Source: CAZPFP01 sp964585895 (GTDB lineage: Bacteria; Patescibacteriota; Microgenomatia; PFEM01; JAHIFH01). From it: a DNA stretch of 45,095 nt. The stretch is taken from positions 1 through 45,095 of the forward strand of contig CAZPFP010000001.1 of assembly GCA_964585895.1 (NCBI GenBank), in the 5' to 3' direction. This document shows, piece after piece, positions 1 through 6,365 of this stretch. Each line of letters begins with the position of its first letter. Position 1 is the first letter of the stretch. The notes under the pieces were generated by a model, which did not search any database, had not been told where the DNA came from, and was given only the letters and a program-made list of their open reading frames with translations. A program made the translations under genes and the position numbers.

Positions 1-196
1 CGCCATAACACTCATACCCTAGTTTAGTTAAAGCTCCCCGAATATTCTTCCCTCCCATAAAACTCCGATAAACCCGGATTATTTCGGCGGTAATAGGCGA
101 AATCTTGACCGCCTCTTTCTCTTTATTCTTAAAAAAAGAATCCAGAAGAGGCTTCGTCTTTTCAATATAGTCTTTAAGATAGCTTTTGGTTTCCAT
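1..196 (-). CDS. Polyprenyl synthetase family protein, 5' end only
   Basis: About 65 N-terminal residues, cut by the window edge. The translation contains GGKNIRGALTKLGYE, which fits the conserved GGK-x-[IL]-R segment near the start of trans-isoprenyl diphosphate synthases (geranyl/farnesyl/geranylgeranyl type). These enzymes condense isopentenyl diphosphate with allylic diphosphates to make lipid carriers. The aspartate-rich catalytic motifs lie outside the window, so chain length and activity cannot be judged. The ATG at 196 is chosen because it is the first start codon in frame and a divergent promoter lies just upstream. The family call rests on one motif and is moderate. Confidence 0.65.
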   Translation of the reverse strand, partial: METKSYLKDYIEKTKPLLDSFFKNKEKEAVKISPITAEIIRVYRSFMGGKNIRGALTKLGYECYG

Positions 197-213
197 CTAT
201 AAGTTGAGTCGCT

Positions 214-242
214 AGTTTAACACTTTTCCCCTCGTTCGGCAA
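214..242 (-). promoter_or_regulatory. Promoter of the polyprenyl synthetase gene
   Basis: Read on the minus strand, TTGCCG (237-242) and TAAACT (214-219) are 17 bases apart, 17 bases before the ATG. It is back to back with the promoter of the first pilin gene, whose -35 box starts at 246. Confidence 0.5.
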
Positions 243-245
243 AAG

Positions 246-274
246 TTGACACTCAGTCTTGAGATTGCTAGACT
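246..274 (+). promoter_or_regulatory. Promoter of the secretion cluster, leaderless type
   Basis: A perfect TTGACA (246-251), a 17-base spacer and TAGACT (269-274) are followed by exactly seven bases and then ATG at 282. A possible TTG start at 246 coincides with the -35 box, which is why the start at 282 is preferred. Transcription should begin at or next to the start codon. Confidence 0.65.
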
Positions 275-281
275 GGATTTG

Positions 282-611
282 ATGCAGAAACTGGCTTTTG
301 ATATTGGTGAGACACTGGAAATTAAACCAGGGGTCGGGGTGAGCAGTTTGGGAACGCTCGGGGACATTGTCTCCAATATCCTGCCTAATATTTATCTTCT
401 GGCGGGTATCATCTTGTTTTTTCTTTTGATTGGTGGCGGTTTAATGTTCCTTACCAGCACTGGACAAGAAAATCCGGAAGGGGCGGGCAAGGGCAAGCAG
501 GCTATCACCGCGGCTTTAATTGGCTTCTTGATAATCTTTGCCAGTTATTGGATAATACAGATAATTCAAGTCTTAACTGGAATTGATATCCTGAGCGGAG
601 GCGGACGATGA
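282..611 (+). CDS. Type IV secretion pilin-like protein 1 (two TM)
   Basis: A 109-residue protein with two hydrophobic helices (about residues 38-58 and 75-95) joined by a short polar loop containing TSTGQENPEGAGKGK. This is the layout of VirB2-like pilins annotated as T4SS pilin (Mbov_0395-like) in CPR bacteria and mollicutes; mature VirB2 subunits polymerise into the conjugative pilus or line the channel. It is the first of seven such genes in a row. Its stop overlaps the start of the next gene by four bases, so the two are translationally coupled. The ATG at 282 is preferred over an upstream TTG at 246 because the latter is the -35 box. Pilin versus other channel component is inferred. Confidence 0.75.
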   Translation: MQKLAFDIGETLEIKPGVGVSSLGTLGDIVSNILPNIYLLAGIILFFLLIGGGLMFLTSTGQENPEGAGKGKQAITAALIGFLIIFASYWIIQIIQVLTGIDILSGGGR

Positions 612-958
612 TTTTGGAAATTTTCGGCGCAATTCAAAACCCACTAGCAGGCGGTTATGGAGGATTCGCTGAAGAAGGTAAAGGGCTAGTCGGTTTTTTA
701 AATAATATCATCCGACTTCTAATTGTTGTTGGTGGTCTTTTTGCTTTCTTTAATCTTATTCTTGCTGGCTATGGTTTTCTAAGTGCGGGGGACGACCCGA
801 AAAAAATGGGTGCCGCTTGGGCAAAGATTTGGCAGTCAATGATAGGACTTTTGTTTATTGTTAGTTCTTTTGTTTTAGCAGCCATTTTTGGCTTTCTCTT
901 ATTTGGCAATCCCACCGCTATTTTAAAACCTACAATCTATGGTCCGGGAACGCCATAA
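608..958 (+). CDS. Type IV secretion pilin-like protein 2 (two TM)
   Basis: 116 residues with a polar N-terminus of about 30 residues, a first helix (33-57), a loop with SAGDDPKKMG, and a second helix (76-98). The same small-residue, charged loop pattern (GG or GD followed by lysines) occurs in all seven neighbours, so this is a divergent paralogue. The ATG overlaps the TGA of gene 1. There is no classical Shine-Dalgarno site, which fits coupling to gene 1. A short Pro/Gly-rich tail follows the second helix. Function as a pilus or channel subunit is inferred from the family and the VirB4/PrgI genes downstream. Confidence 0.72.
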   Translation: MILEIFGAIQNPLAGGYGGFAEEGKGLVGFLNNIIRLLIVVGGLFAFFNLILAGYGFLSAGDDPKKMGAAWAKIWQSMIGLLFIVSSFVLAAIFGFLLFGNPTAILKPTIYGPGTP

Positions 959-963
959 TTCAG

Positions 964-995
964 AAGAGAATTATCCGAGCGAAGCGAGGTATAAT
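964..995 (+). repeat. R2-type repeat carrying TATAAT, variant copy
   Basis: GAGAATTATC, a short imperfect hairpin of the form CGAGC-GAA-GCGAG, then TATAAT (990-995). It has the same order of parts as the repeats before valS and tsaD. The TATAAT ends seven bases before the ATG at 1003, so this element supplies the -10 box of pilin gene 3. Confidence 0.5.
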
Positions 996-1002
996 TAAAA
1001 CC

Positions 1003-1389
1003 ATGAAAGAAAAACTTTTAGCTGATGTTCCTCTTGATGCAATTGGCGGCACAAAGGGTTTTGGCCCGTTTGGGCATCTTGGCACAATCGGCGACGTTGG
1101 AACAGCGGTCGGTTATTTCACTCAAATTATCTCCAATATTATTGGTATCATGACCATTATCGCCGGTATCTGGTTCGTTTTTATGTTTGTTGCCGGCGGT
1201 TTTAGTTTCTTAACGGCTGGGGGCGACTCGAAAAAAATAGGTGAGGCAACTTCAAAAATCACCTCAGCTCTAATTGGTTTAGTGGTTGTTGTTAGCGCCT
1301 ATGCTCTTATTTCTCTTATCGGCGCTCTTTTAGGCTTTAATATTTTAAACCCTCAAGATATCATTACAACCTTAGGCCCGGGAGGATAA
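1003..1389 (+). CDS. Type IV secretion pilin-like protein 3 (two TM)
   Basis: 128 residues: an N-terminal segment of about 40 residues rich in glycine, a first helix (41-68), the loop TAGGDSKKIGEATSK, and a second helix (85-110). The loop is the clearest version of the motif shared by the tandem set. Unlike genes 1 and 2 it has its own TATAAT at 990-995, seven bases before the ATG, inside an R2-type repeat. It may therefore be transcribed separately from genes 1-2 as a leaderless message. Family assignment is good; exact role is inferred. Confidence 0.74.
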   Translation: MKEKLLADVPLDAIGGTKGFGPFGHLGTIGDVGTAVGYFTQIISNIIGIMTIIAGIWFVFMFVAGGFSFLTAGGDSKKIGEATSKITSALIGLVVVVSAYALISLIGALLGFNILNPQDIITTLGPGG

Positions 1390-1395
1390 AAACTG

Positions 1396-1764
1396 ATGAA
1401 TTTTTTAAGTACTCTCCTTACCAACGGAGAAGTCCCACCAAAAGGGGGGATTTATAATCCCGTTCTTCCCCACACTTGGGGAAAAGGAGGAGCAGAATTA
1501 ATTGCCGAACTTATCGGTAAAATTCTCAATCTGGCTTTCCTGGTTGGTGGCTTAATTCTTATTATTATGATCATTATCTCCGGAATTCAATGGATGATGG
1601 CGGGCGGCAATAAAGACGCCATGTCTTCAGCTCAAGGAAGATTGACTTCGGCTATCATTGGCTTTGTTGTCCTCGCTTCAACCTATGCCATCATTAACCT
1701 TATCGCCCATGTTTTAAACGTCGGCTTCCTAAAAGATTTGATTATCATCTGGCCGACTGTTTAG
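1396..1764 (+). CDS. Type IV secretion pilin-like protein 4 (two TM)
   Basis: 122 residues with a first helix at about 40-66, the loop MAGGNKDAMSSAQGR, and a second helix at about 82-112. It starts six bases after the stop of gene 3, consistent with one transcript. The motif IQWMMAGG matches IRWITSGG and FKWMTAGG in genes 6 and 7, pointing to gene duplication. There is no cleavable signal peptide beyond the first hydrophobic segment. Assignment rests on topology and the shared loop motif. Confidence 0.72.
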   Translation: MNFLSTLLTNGEVPPKGGIYNPVLPHTWGKGGAELIAELIGKILNLAFLVGGLILIIMIIISGIQWMMAGGNKDAMSSAQGRLTSAIIGFVVLASTYAIINLIAHVLNVGFLKDLIIIWPTV

Positions 1765-1783
1765 AGTAAGCCTTTTTAAAACC

Positions 1784-2383
1784 ATGGAATTACCTATCAG
1801 TAATATTGGTCAATATTTAACCGCTTTTTCCATCACCTCAATGGGCCAATTCTTTCCCAGTATCTGGACAATCCTCTTAATCATCGCCGTGGTGATTGGC
1901 TTGATTATTTTTCTCATAGGAGCAATCCAATGGATAACCTCTGGAGATGATAAAGAAAAAAAGACTGGCGCCAGAAACAAAATTATGGCCGCTCTAATTG
2001 GTCTTCTCATTGTCCTTTTAGCCTGGGTGATTTCTGGATTTCTTATGGGAGCCTTTGGTTTTCCTACTGTTTTTCAAATTCCTGGTGGCAACGATGGTGG
2101 AACTTCCGCTGGTCGCTGCACAGACGAAAATGGCAATTCAGGTCAAACCTGCGATAATCTCAATAAGTGCGATATTGCCGGGGGGTGTAATCCTGCCTGT
2201 TGCACCTCAACGGCTGATTGTCCTCCAGGCCAACACTGCAGTATTCCTAACGGGTATTGCCAATCAGGTAAAAGTTGCAGCACTCAGACAGCAACTCATA
2301 AAGACTGTGTTGGAAACCAATGCGTTTATGTGCCTGGTGAAGGGTCTGACAAATGCACCTGGAATAGCGACTGCCCATTGTAA
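1784..2383 (+). CDS. Pilin-like protein 5 with cysteine-rich C-terminal domain
   Basis: 199 residues. Residues 1-95 are the usual pilin-like unit: helix at 24-50, loop TSGDDKEKKTGARNK, helix at 63-90. Residues from about 110 to the end form an extra domain with 14 cysteines and many Gly, Asn and Pro, for example CNPACCTSTADCPPGQHC. The even number of cysteines suggests disulphide bonding outside the membrane, as in knottin- or EGF-like modules, but no known domain is recognised. None of the other six tandem copies has such a tail. It could be an adhesive or tip subunit of the pilus; that is inference. It follows gene 4 by 19 bases. Confidence 0.72.
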   Translation: MELPISNIGQYLTAFSITSMGQFFPSIWTILLIIAVVIGLIIFLIGAIQWITSGDDKEKKTGARNKIMAALIGLLIVLLAWVISGFLMGAFGFPTVFQIPGGNDGGTSAGRCTDENGNSGQTCDNLNKCDIAGGCNPACCTSTADCPPGQHCSIPNGYCQSGKSCSTQTATHKDCVGNQCVYVPGEGSDKCTWNSDCPL

Positions 2384-2445
2384 ATTGACAAATTGAAAGT
2401 CAAAGTTTTATCATTATAATTGTTAATAGGAAAGGGGGTGAGAAA

Positions 2446-2817
2446 ATGGAAAAACTGAAAAATCTGGCTAGTTATTTGATGGTTGCTCCGGTTTTCGCGC
2501 AAGAACCAATCAGTATTCTTCCAGGTGGACAGTTTGCCAATTTAGGAAATATCACAATTCCGGGAATTGTTTCCGCGGGCGTCCGAATGATTCTAGTCGT
2601 CGCTGCCCTGATTTCTTTTGTTTTCCTGATTATTGGTGGCATCCGATGGATTACCTCAGGGGGAGACAAAGAAGGAACGGCTAAGGCCCAAAGCACCATC
2701 ACCGCGGCTTTAATTGGATTAGTCATTGTTTTCGCCGCCTGGGCAATCATTAAATTAATCGAAACTTTCTTTGGAATCGAGATTTTAACTTTGACGATTC
2801 CCACTATCGGAGACTAA
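2446..2817 (+). CDS. Type IV secretion pilin-like protein 6 (signal peptide-like N-terminus)
   Basis: 123 residues. The N-terminus (MEKLKNLASYLMVAPVFAQE) looks like a signal peptide with possible cleavage after VFA, followed by helices at about 45-70 and 85-110 around the loop TSGGDKEGTAKAQS. VirB2 pilins are typically made with a cleaved leader, so this is the most pilin-like of the set. It has a strong ribosome binding site, AAGGGGGTGA, nine bases before the ATG, which most neighbours lack; the same 12-base stretch GAAAGGGGGTGA precedes the zinc-ribbon gene at 44159. A high-expression major pilin is a reasonable inference. Confidence 0.76.
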   Translation: MEKLKNLASYLMVAPVFAQEPISILPGGQFANLGNITIPGIVSAGVRMILVVAALISFVFLIIGGIRWITSGGDKEGTAKAQSTITAALIGLVIVFAAWAIIKLIETFFGIEILTLTIPTIGD

Positions 2818-2828
2818 AAACAAGGTAG

Positions 2829-2845
2829 TTTAAATCACTAAAGTG
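2829..2845 (+). repeat. 17-base repeat, copy 1
   Basis: TTTAAATCACTAAAGTG occurs here between pilin genes 6 and 7 and again, exactly, at 26663-26679 in the gap before the SDR-DUF4012 gene. It contains the short inverted repeat TTTA-AATCAC-TAAA. It may be a regulator site or weak terminator. Confidence 0.45.
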
Positions 2846-2850
2846 TTCGA

Positions 2851-2874
2851 ACATCTACCCTTGACGGTAGGTGT
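2851..2874 (+). promoter_or_regulatory. Nine-base-pair inverted repeat overlapping a -35-like box
   Basis: ACATCTACC and GGTAGGTGT pair over nine positions (one G-T) around a six-base loop. The TTGACG at 2861-2866 lies in the loop and 3' arm, and TGTAAA at 2883-2888 is a possible -10 box 16 bases on, ten bases before ATG 2899. It could be an operator, or the terminator of gene 6 with a weak U tract. Confidence 0.4.
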
Positions 2875-2898
2875 TTTGGTGTTGTAAAGTGAAAATTG

Positions 2899-3222
2899 AT
2901 GATTAAGCAAATCTTTGCCGCCCAACCCTATGTTGAGGAAGTAGATGTTGTCACTATTCAATATCTTGAAACAATCCTCGAAAACTTCCTCAATATTGCC
3001 ATTCGTCTTGCCGGTATCGCTGTTTTTATCATGCTTATTATCGGCGGCTTTAAATGGATGACCGCCGGAGGAGATCCTAAAGCGGCTGAATCAGCCAGGA
3101 ACACGATCACCTACGCTATTCTGGGATTGGTTTTGATTATCGGCGCGTACGTTATTCTTCGCTTTATTAAAGAATTTACTGGCGTTGATATTACCCAATT
3201 CGAATTCCCTAGCGCTCCCTAA
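2899..3222 (+). CDS. Type IV secretion pilin-like protein 7 (two TM)
   Basis: 107 residues: a short N-terminus, a first helix (about 33-50), the loop TAGGDPKAAESARN, and a second helix (about 68-88) with a short C-terminal tail. It is the last of the seven tandem copies and is almost contiguous with the large secreted protein that follows. The ATG at 2899 is used rather than the TTG directly in front of it. A promoter-like pair lies upstream (2861-2888), so this gene may start a separate transcript that runs into the VirB1-like and VirB6-like genes. Confidence 0.73.
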   Translation: MIKQIFAAQPYVEEVDVVTIQYLETILENFLNIAIRLAGIAVFIMLIIGGFKWMTAGGDPKAAESARNTITYAILGLVLIIGAYVILRFIKEFTGVDITQFEFPSAP

Positions 3223-3223
3223 G

Positions 3224-6200
3224 ATGAAAAAATTGCTGCCCGCGATTCTTGTCTTTTTTATTCTTTTCTTTTTTTATTCTTCTACGCCTTCGTTCGTTCT
3301 AGCCGCGCCTTGTTCTCCGGTTGGCACCAACATCGTTGCCAATTTTGACCGCAAAAATCTTGAATTTATTGCCAAAAACACTAATTGCTCAGGGCCAATT
3401 CCTATCACCATCCTTATTACTCCGGTTTTAGTCCAAAGACCAGAATTACTCGTCCAAGTTCAAAAAGACCTCAAAGAGCTAAATTTCAATCCGACCTGGC
3501 GACCCTGGGGTTTTGTTAATCCTAATTCTCCAGAGCTGCAAGATTGGATAACTGCTTTTAGTTATCTGAAAATTGGTCAGCTTCAAGCTTGGAACGAATG
3601 GAACCGATACAAAGAAGCAGGCTCGCTTAATCCTGCCAGAGACGCTCAGGTAATTCAAGCTTTACTTGATGCTCGAGACGCCGGCAAAATCAATATCCCT
3701 ATTGGCAACACCCCTCTTGATCTACTTAATTATACAGACATGAACTATCGTGACTATTGGACTGCCTTTTATAATGAATGTCAAACTTGTCTTGATAGGC
3801 TAGATTTTATTGTTTCCAATGTTTATGCCCCCAGTCAATACGGACCTAATAGTGTTAACGAATTCATTAAGGTTTGGCAGGGGGAATTGGATTTCTTGAG
3901 AAATTTGGGTGTTAATTTATCCAATAAATTCTTTATCATCTCTGAGGCAGGCTTAGCCCCCGGCGCCTATTCTGATTTTAATCAAAGACTAAGAGATACT
4001 CTTCTCTTTGCACAAGCGCTTGAAGATTATATCTTAGCCAATCCTGGCGCTTTCCCTAATCTTGATCAGATTACCTTTCTCTTAATGAATGATGATACCG
4101 GGGAACAATTCCTTATCTACCGAGAGTGTGATGAAAACGGAGAAAATTGTGTTTGGAAAGTGACTAATTATTTAATTTTCAATTTCAATGTCCCCGGCTC
4201 TCTATTACCTCCTGGTTTCTCTCTTACCTGCACTCCTTCCAATCCCGGTGATCCCGATTCTCGCCCGATTCCTTGTGACGCCTGTAACGTCACTGACCTT
4301 TTAACTCCTTCTTGCGCCACTGCCTTTACTGTTCACGACCGAGTGACCTATCAAAGGGGCGATGTTGATTTTTGGTGCCCCGAACCTGATGGCAATCCCT
4401 GGCTAGAAAAAGACTGGGGCGGTATTGTTACTGTTGATCCCTCAGATACGACCATCCCTTTTGTGGGTAAAAAAGAACAGGAAGATGAGCAGAAATATTT
4501 GGCTGATTATTTCGAGGGCACCGGTTATTATTACCGCCCGCCCTATAATTTCAACAATTCAGTTGAACGCCGCCGTTTAATAGAAGAGGGCGGTGTTTGG
4601 AGAAAATTAGCTCCCCAAAGTCTCCAAGATAAATACAAAAAAGACATGGTTGAGCGGGCGATTAAAAGCAAAGCCTCTGCAATTCAAGAGGGAGTAATTC
4701 ATGATTATTTAGTAGAATACAACGGCGAGTNNNNNNNNNNGGCCCTGCTCTCTGACTTTAAGGGTCATTTCCCCCCCGAAGATCCGAAAGAACGAGGCAA
4801 GTGGGAAAAGGAAACCAAGTGGGGAAAACTTTGGGTAGCTGTCCCGATGTTTTCTCGGGAGGATACTCACGGCTATATTATTCCCTACTTAGGCGCTCGA
4901 ATTAAAGACTCTTTCGAAATTCTCAATCCCGATGCTCAAGTTGAAAAAGTCCCTCATTTAGCTAGACTCTACGAGGCCAGCCAAGCAATCAATCTAATTC
5001 TCCTTCCTCTGGTTCAAGAAGCAACTCAAGCTCAAGGAAAAATAAAAACCCTTTTAGCTTCAGCCGAAAAACAGGTCTTGGGAGAAAAAATTATTTTAGC
5101 CCAAGCTGCGCCTGACTTTCCTTATGGATGCAAATGGTATTACTCCACTAACCCTAGTGACCCAACCGATTGCAGTTGTATGGCGAGTGGAAATTGTCGA
5201 GGTGAACATGGTGGCTGCTGTCCGCCGCATGGATTCTGGGGGGTGTGTGGCTGGGATGACTGTCAACCTCAAATTCGCTGTCCCAACCCGCCAGAAAACG
5301 GTTGTCCTGGCGCCTGGATAGTCGGCGGTCCCTTATCTCCTGAGGGACACGAGTGTGGCTTGCCCGACCCTCTGCCGGTTGATGCTTGTTTGCGAGAAGC
5401 CATTACTGACCCCAATCCTAACGATGACCTCTGTTGCTCGCCAATCCAGATTGCTTTATCAGCCACTGACCAATTCGTCAATAGTGACTATATCGAATGC
5501 GGGGTTGAGGTGAAGTGTTGGGAAAACGAACAAGGAGTAACAACCTGTCGTGATGCTTGCGAGCAGACAAAAAGCCATGCCGTTAATCGTCAAGTTGGTA
5601 TTCAACTCCTTCACCCCTATCTTTATGAAATTTGGCAGTCCTCTACCGAGAAGCCAAAAGGATTTTTTAATATTATCCGTCCCGAAACAGCGCCTGAATT
5701 TGAGGAATTAGATGCCTCCAGCACTATCGCTTACAGTTATAGTTCTGGCAACGCCGCTCCTTCCATGGGCAACTTTTATTACCCTTATCTTGGTGGAATT
5801 CAGAAAGCTAAAAAATGGGTAATTGATGCTCTTAATCCTCTTAGGAACACTAAAACACCGGGTTTGGCTTCACCGATAACTCCATTCTCGCCCACCACTC
5901 CAACCTCTCCTGTTGCCCTTGACTACACTTTTGATTACAGAAATCCTAAGGTAACGATTAGTGAAGCGGCAAAAGCATCGGCCATCCGAATCGCTCTTGC
6001 CTCATGGCCCAATTCAAAAATCGAATCCCATTGGGATTTTGTCTATAATCAAGCGGTTTCTCATGGCTGGAATCCCGCTTTTGTGATTGCTCTCTGGATT
6101 GAAGAATCAGGCGCCAGTGGGGTTTATACTTTTGATCTTGGTTGCCTGGGCGCAGATAGGGATAATCTCTCCGGTCAGCTTGATTGTCTTTTTGCCCGCC

Positions 6201-6328
6201 CTTATGCCAACACCAGTTTTGAAGAATTTATGTGTATGTATTCTGAAGGCCACTATCCTTGTCTTTTCGAAATCAATCCCAATTTCCCGGGCAATTTAAA
6301 ACATTGGTATGATCGCCTGACTCAATAA
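3224..6328 (+). CDS. Secreted glycoside hydrolase-like/lysozyme-like protein of the secretion cluster
   Basis: About 1034 residues with a signal peptide (MKKLLPAILVFFILFFFYSS, cleavage after VLA). Residues 50-270 resemble a TIM-barrel hydrolase: WNEW puts Asn124-Glu125 where clan GH-A has its acid/base, and ISEAG puts Glu241 at the nucleophile position. The middle part is Cys-rich. The last 130 residues look like a lysozyme-like transglycosylase fold, with IEESGAS (Glu960-Glu961) as catalytic candidate. VirB1-type hydrolases open peptidoglycan for the secretion channel, which fits the context. A 10-N gap at 4731-4740 lies inside; the frame continues through it as drawn. The ATG at 3224 directly precedes the signal peptide. 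Enzyme activities are inferred. Confidence 0.65.
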   Translation: MKKLLPAILVFFILFFFYSSTPSFVLAAPCSPVGTNIVANFDRKNLEFIAKNTNCSGPIPITILITPVLVQRPELLVQVQKDLKELNFNPTWRPWGFVNPNSPELQDWITAFSYLKIGQLQAWNEWNRYKEAGSLNPARDAQVIQALLDARDAGKINIPIGNTPLDLLNYTDMNYRDYWTAFYNECQTCLDRLDFIVSNVYAPSQYGPNSVNEFIKVWQGELDFLRNLGVNLSNKFFIISEAGLAPGAYSDFNQRLRDTLLFAQALEDYILANPGAFPNLDQITFLLMNDDTGEQFLIYRECDENGENCVWKVTNYLIFNFNVPGSLLPPGFSLTCTPSNPGDPDSRPIPCDACNVTDLLTPSCATAFTVHDRVTYQRGDVDFWCPEPDGNPWLEKDWGGIVTVDPSDTTIPFVGKKEQEDEQKYLADYFEGTGYYYRPPYNFNNSVERRRLIEEGGVWRKLAPQSLQDKYKKDMVERAIKSKASAIQEGVIHDYLVEYNGEXXXXALLSDFKGHFPPEDPKERGKWEKETKWGKLWVAVPMFSREDTHGYIIPYLGARIKDSFEILNPDAQVEKVPHLARLYEASQAINLILLPLVQEATQAQGKIKTLLASAEKQVLGEKIILAQAAPDFPYGCKWYYSTNPSDPTDCSCMASGNCRGEHGGCCPPHGFWGVCGWDDCQPQIRCPNPPENGCPGAWIVGGPLSPEGHECGLPDPLPVDACLREAITDPNPNDDLCCSPIQIALSATDQFVNSDYIECGVEVKCWENEQGVTTCRDACEQTKSHAVNRQVGIQLLHPYLYEIWQSSTEKPKGFFNIIRPETAPEFEELDASSTIAYSYSSGNAAPSMGNFYYPYLGGIQKAKKWVIDALNPLRNTKTPGLASPITPFSPTTPTSPVALDYTFDYRNPKVTISEAAKASAIRIALASWPNSKIESHWDFVYNQAVSHGWNPAFVIALWIEESGASGVYTFDLGCLGADRDNLSGQLDCLFARPYANTSFEEFMCMYSEGHYPCLFEINPNFPGNLKHWYDRLTQ
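4731..4740. other. Assembly gap (10 N)
   Basis: Ten undetermined bases within the secreted hydrolase-like gene. The reading frame happens to be kept, but ten Ns is a common placeholder, so the true length is unknown. Confidence 0.95.
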
Positions 6329-6365
6329 CTTGCAATTATTGATAGATAATGATAATTTAAAAATA

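Noticed and set aside
246..281. TTG start of the first pilin gene at 246
   Set aside because: The TTG is part of a TTGACA -35 box with a -10 box 17 bases downstream and ATG at 282 seven bases after it.
2055..2396. 113-residue plus-strand frame overlapping pilin gene 5
   Set aside because: Alternative frame of the cysteine-rich tail without ribosome binding site; the annotated frame has the conserved two-helix unit.
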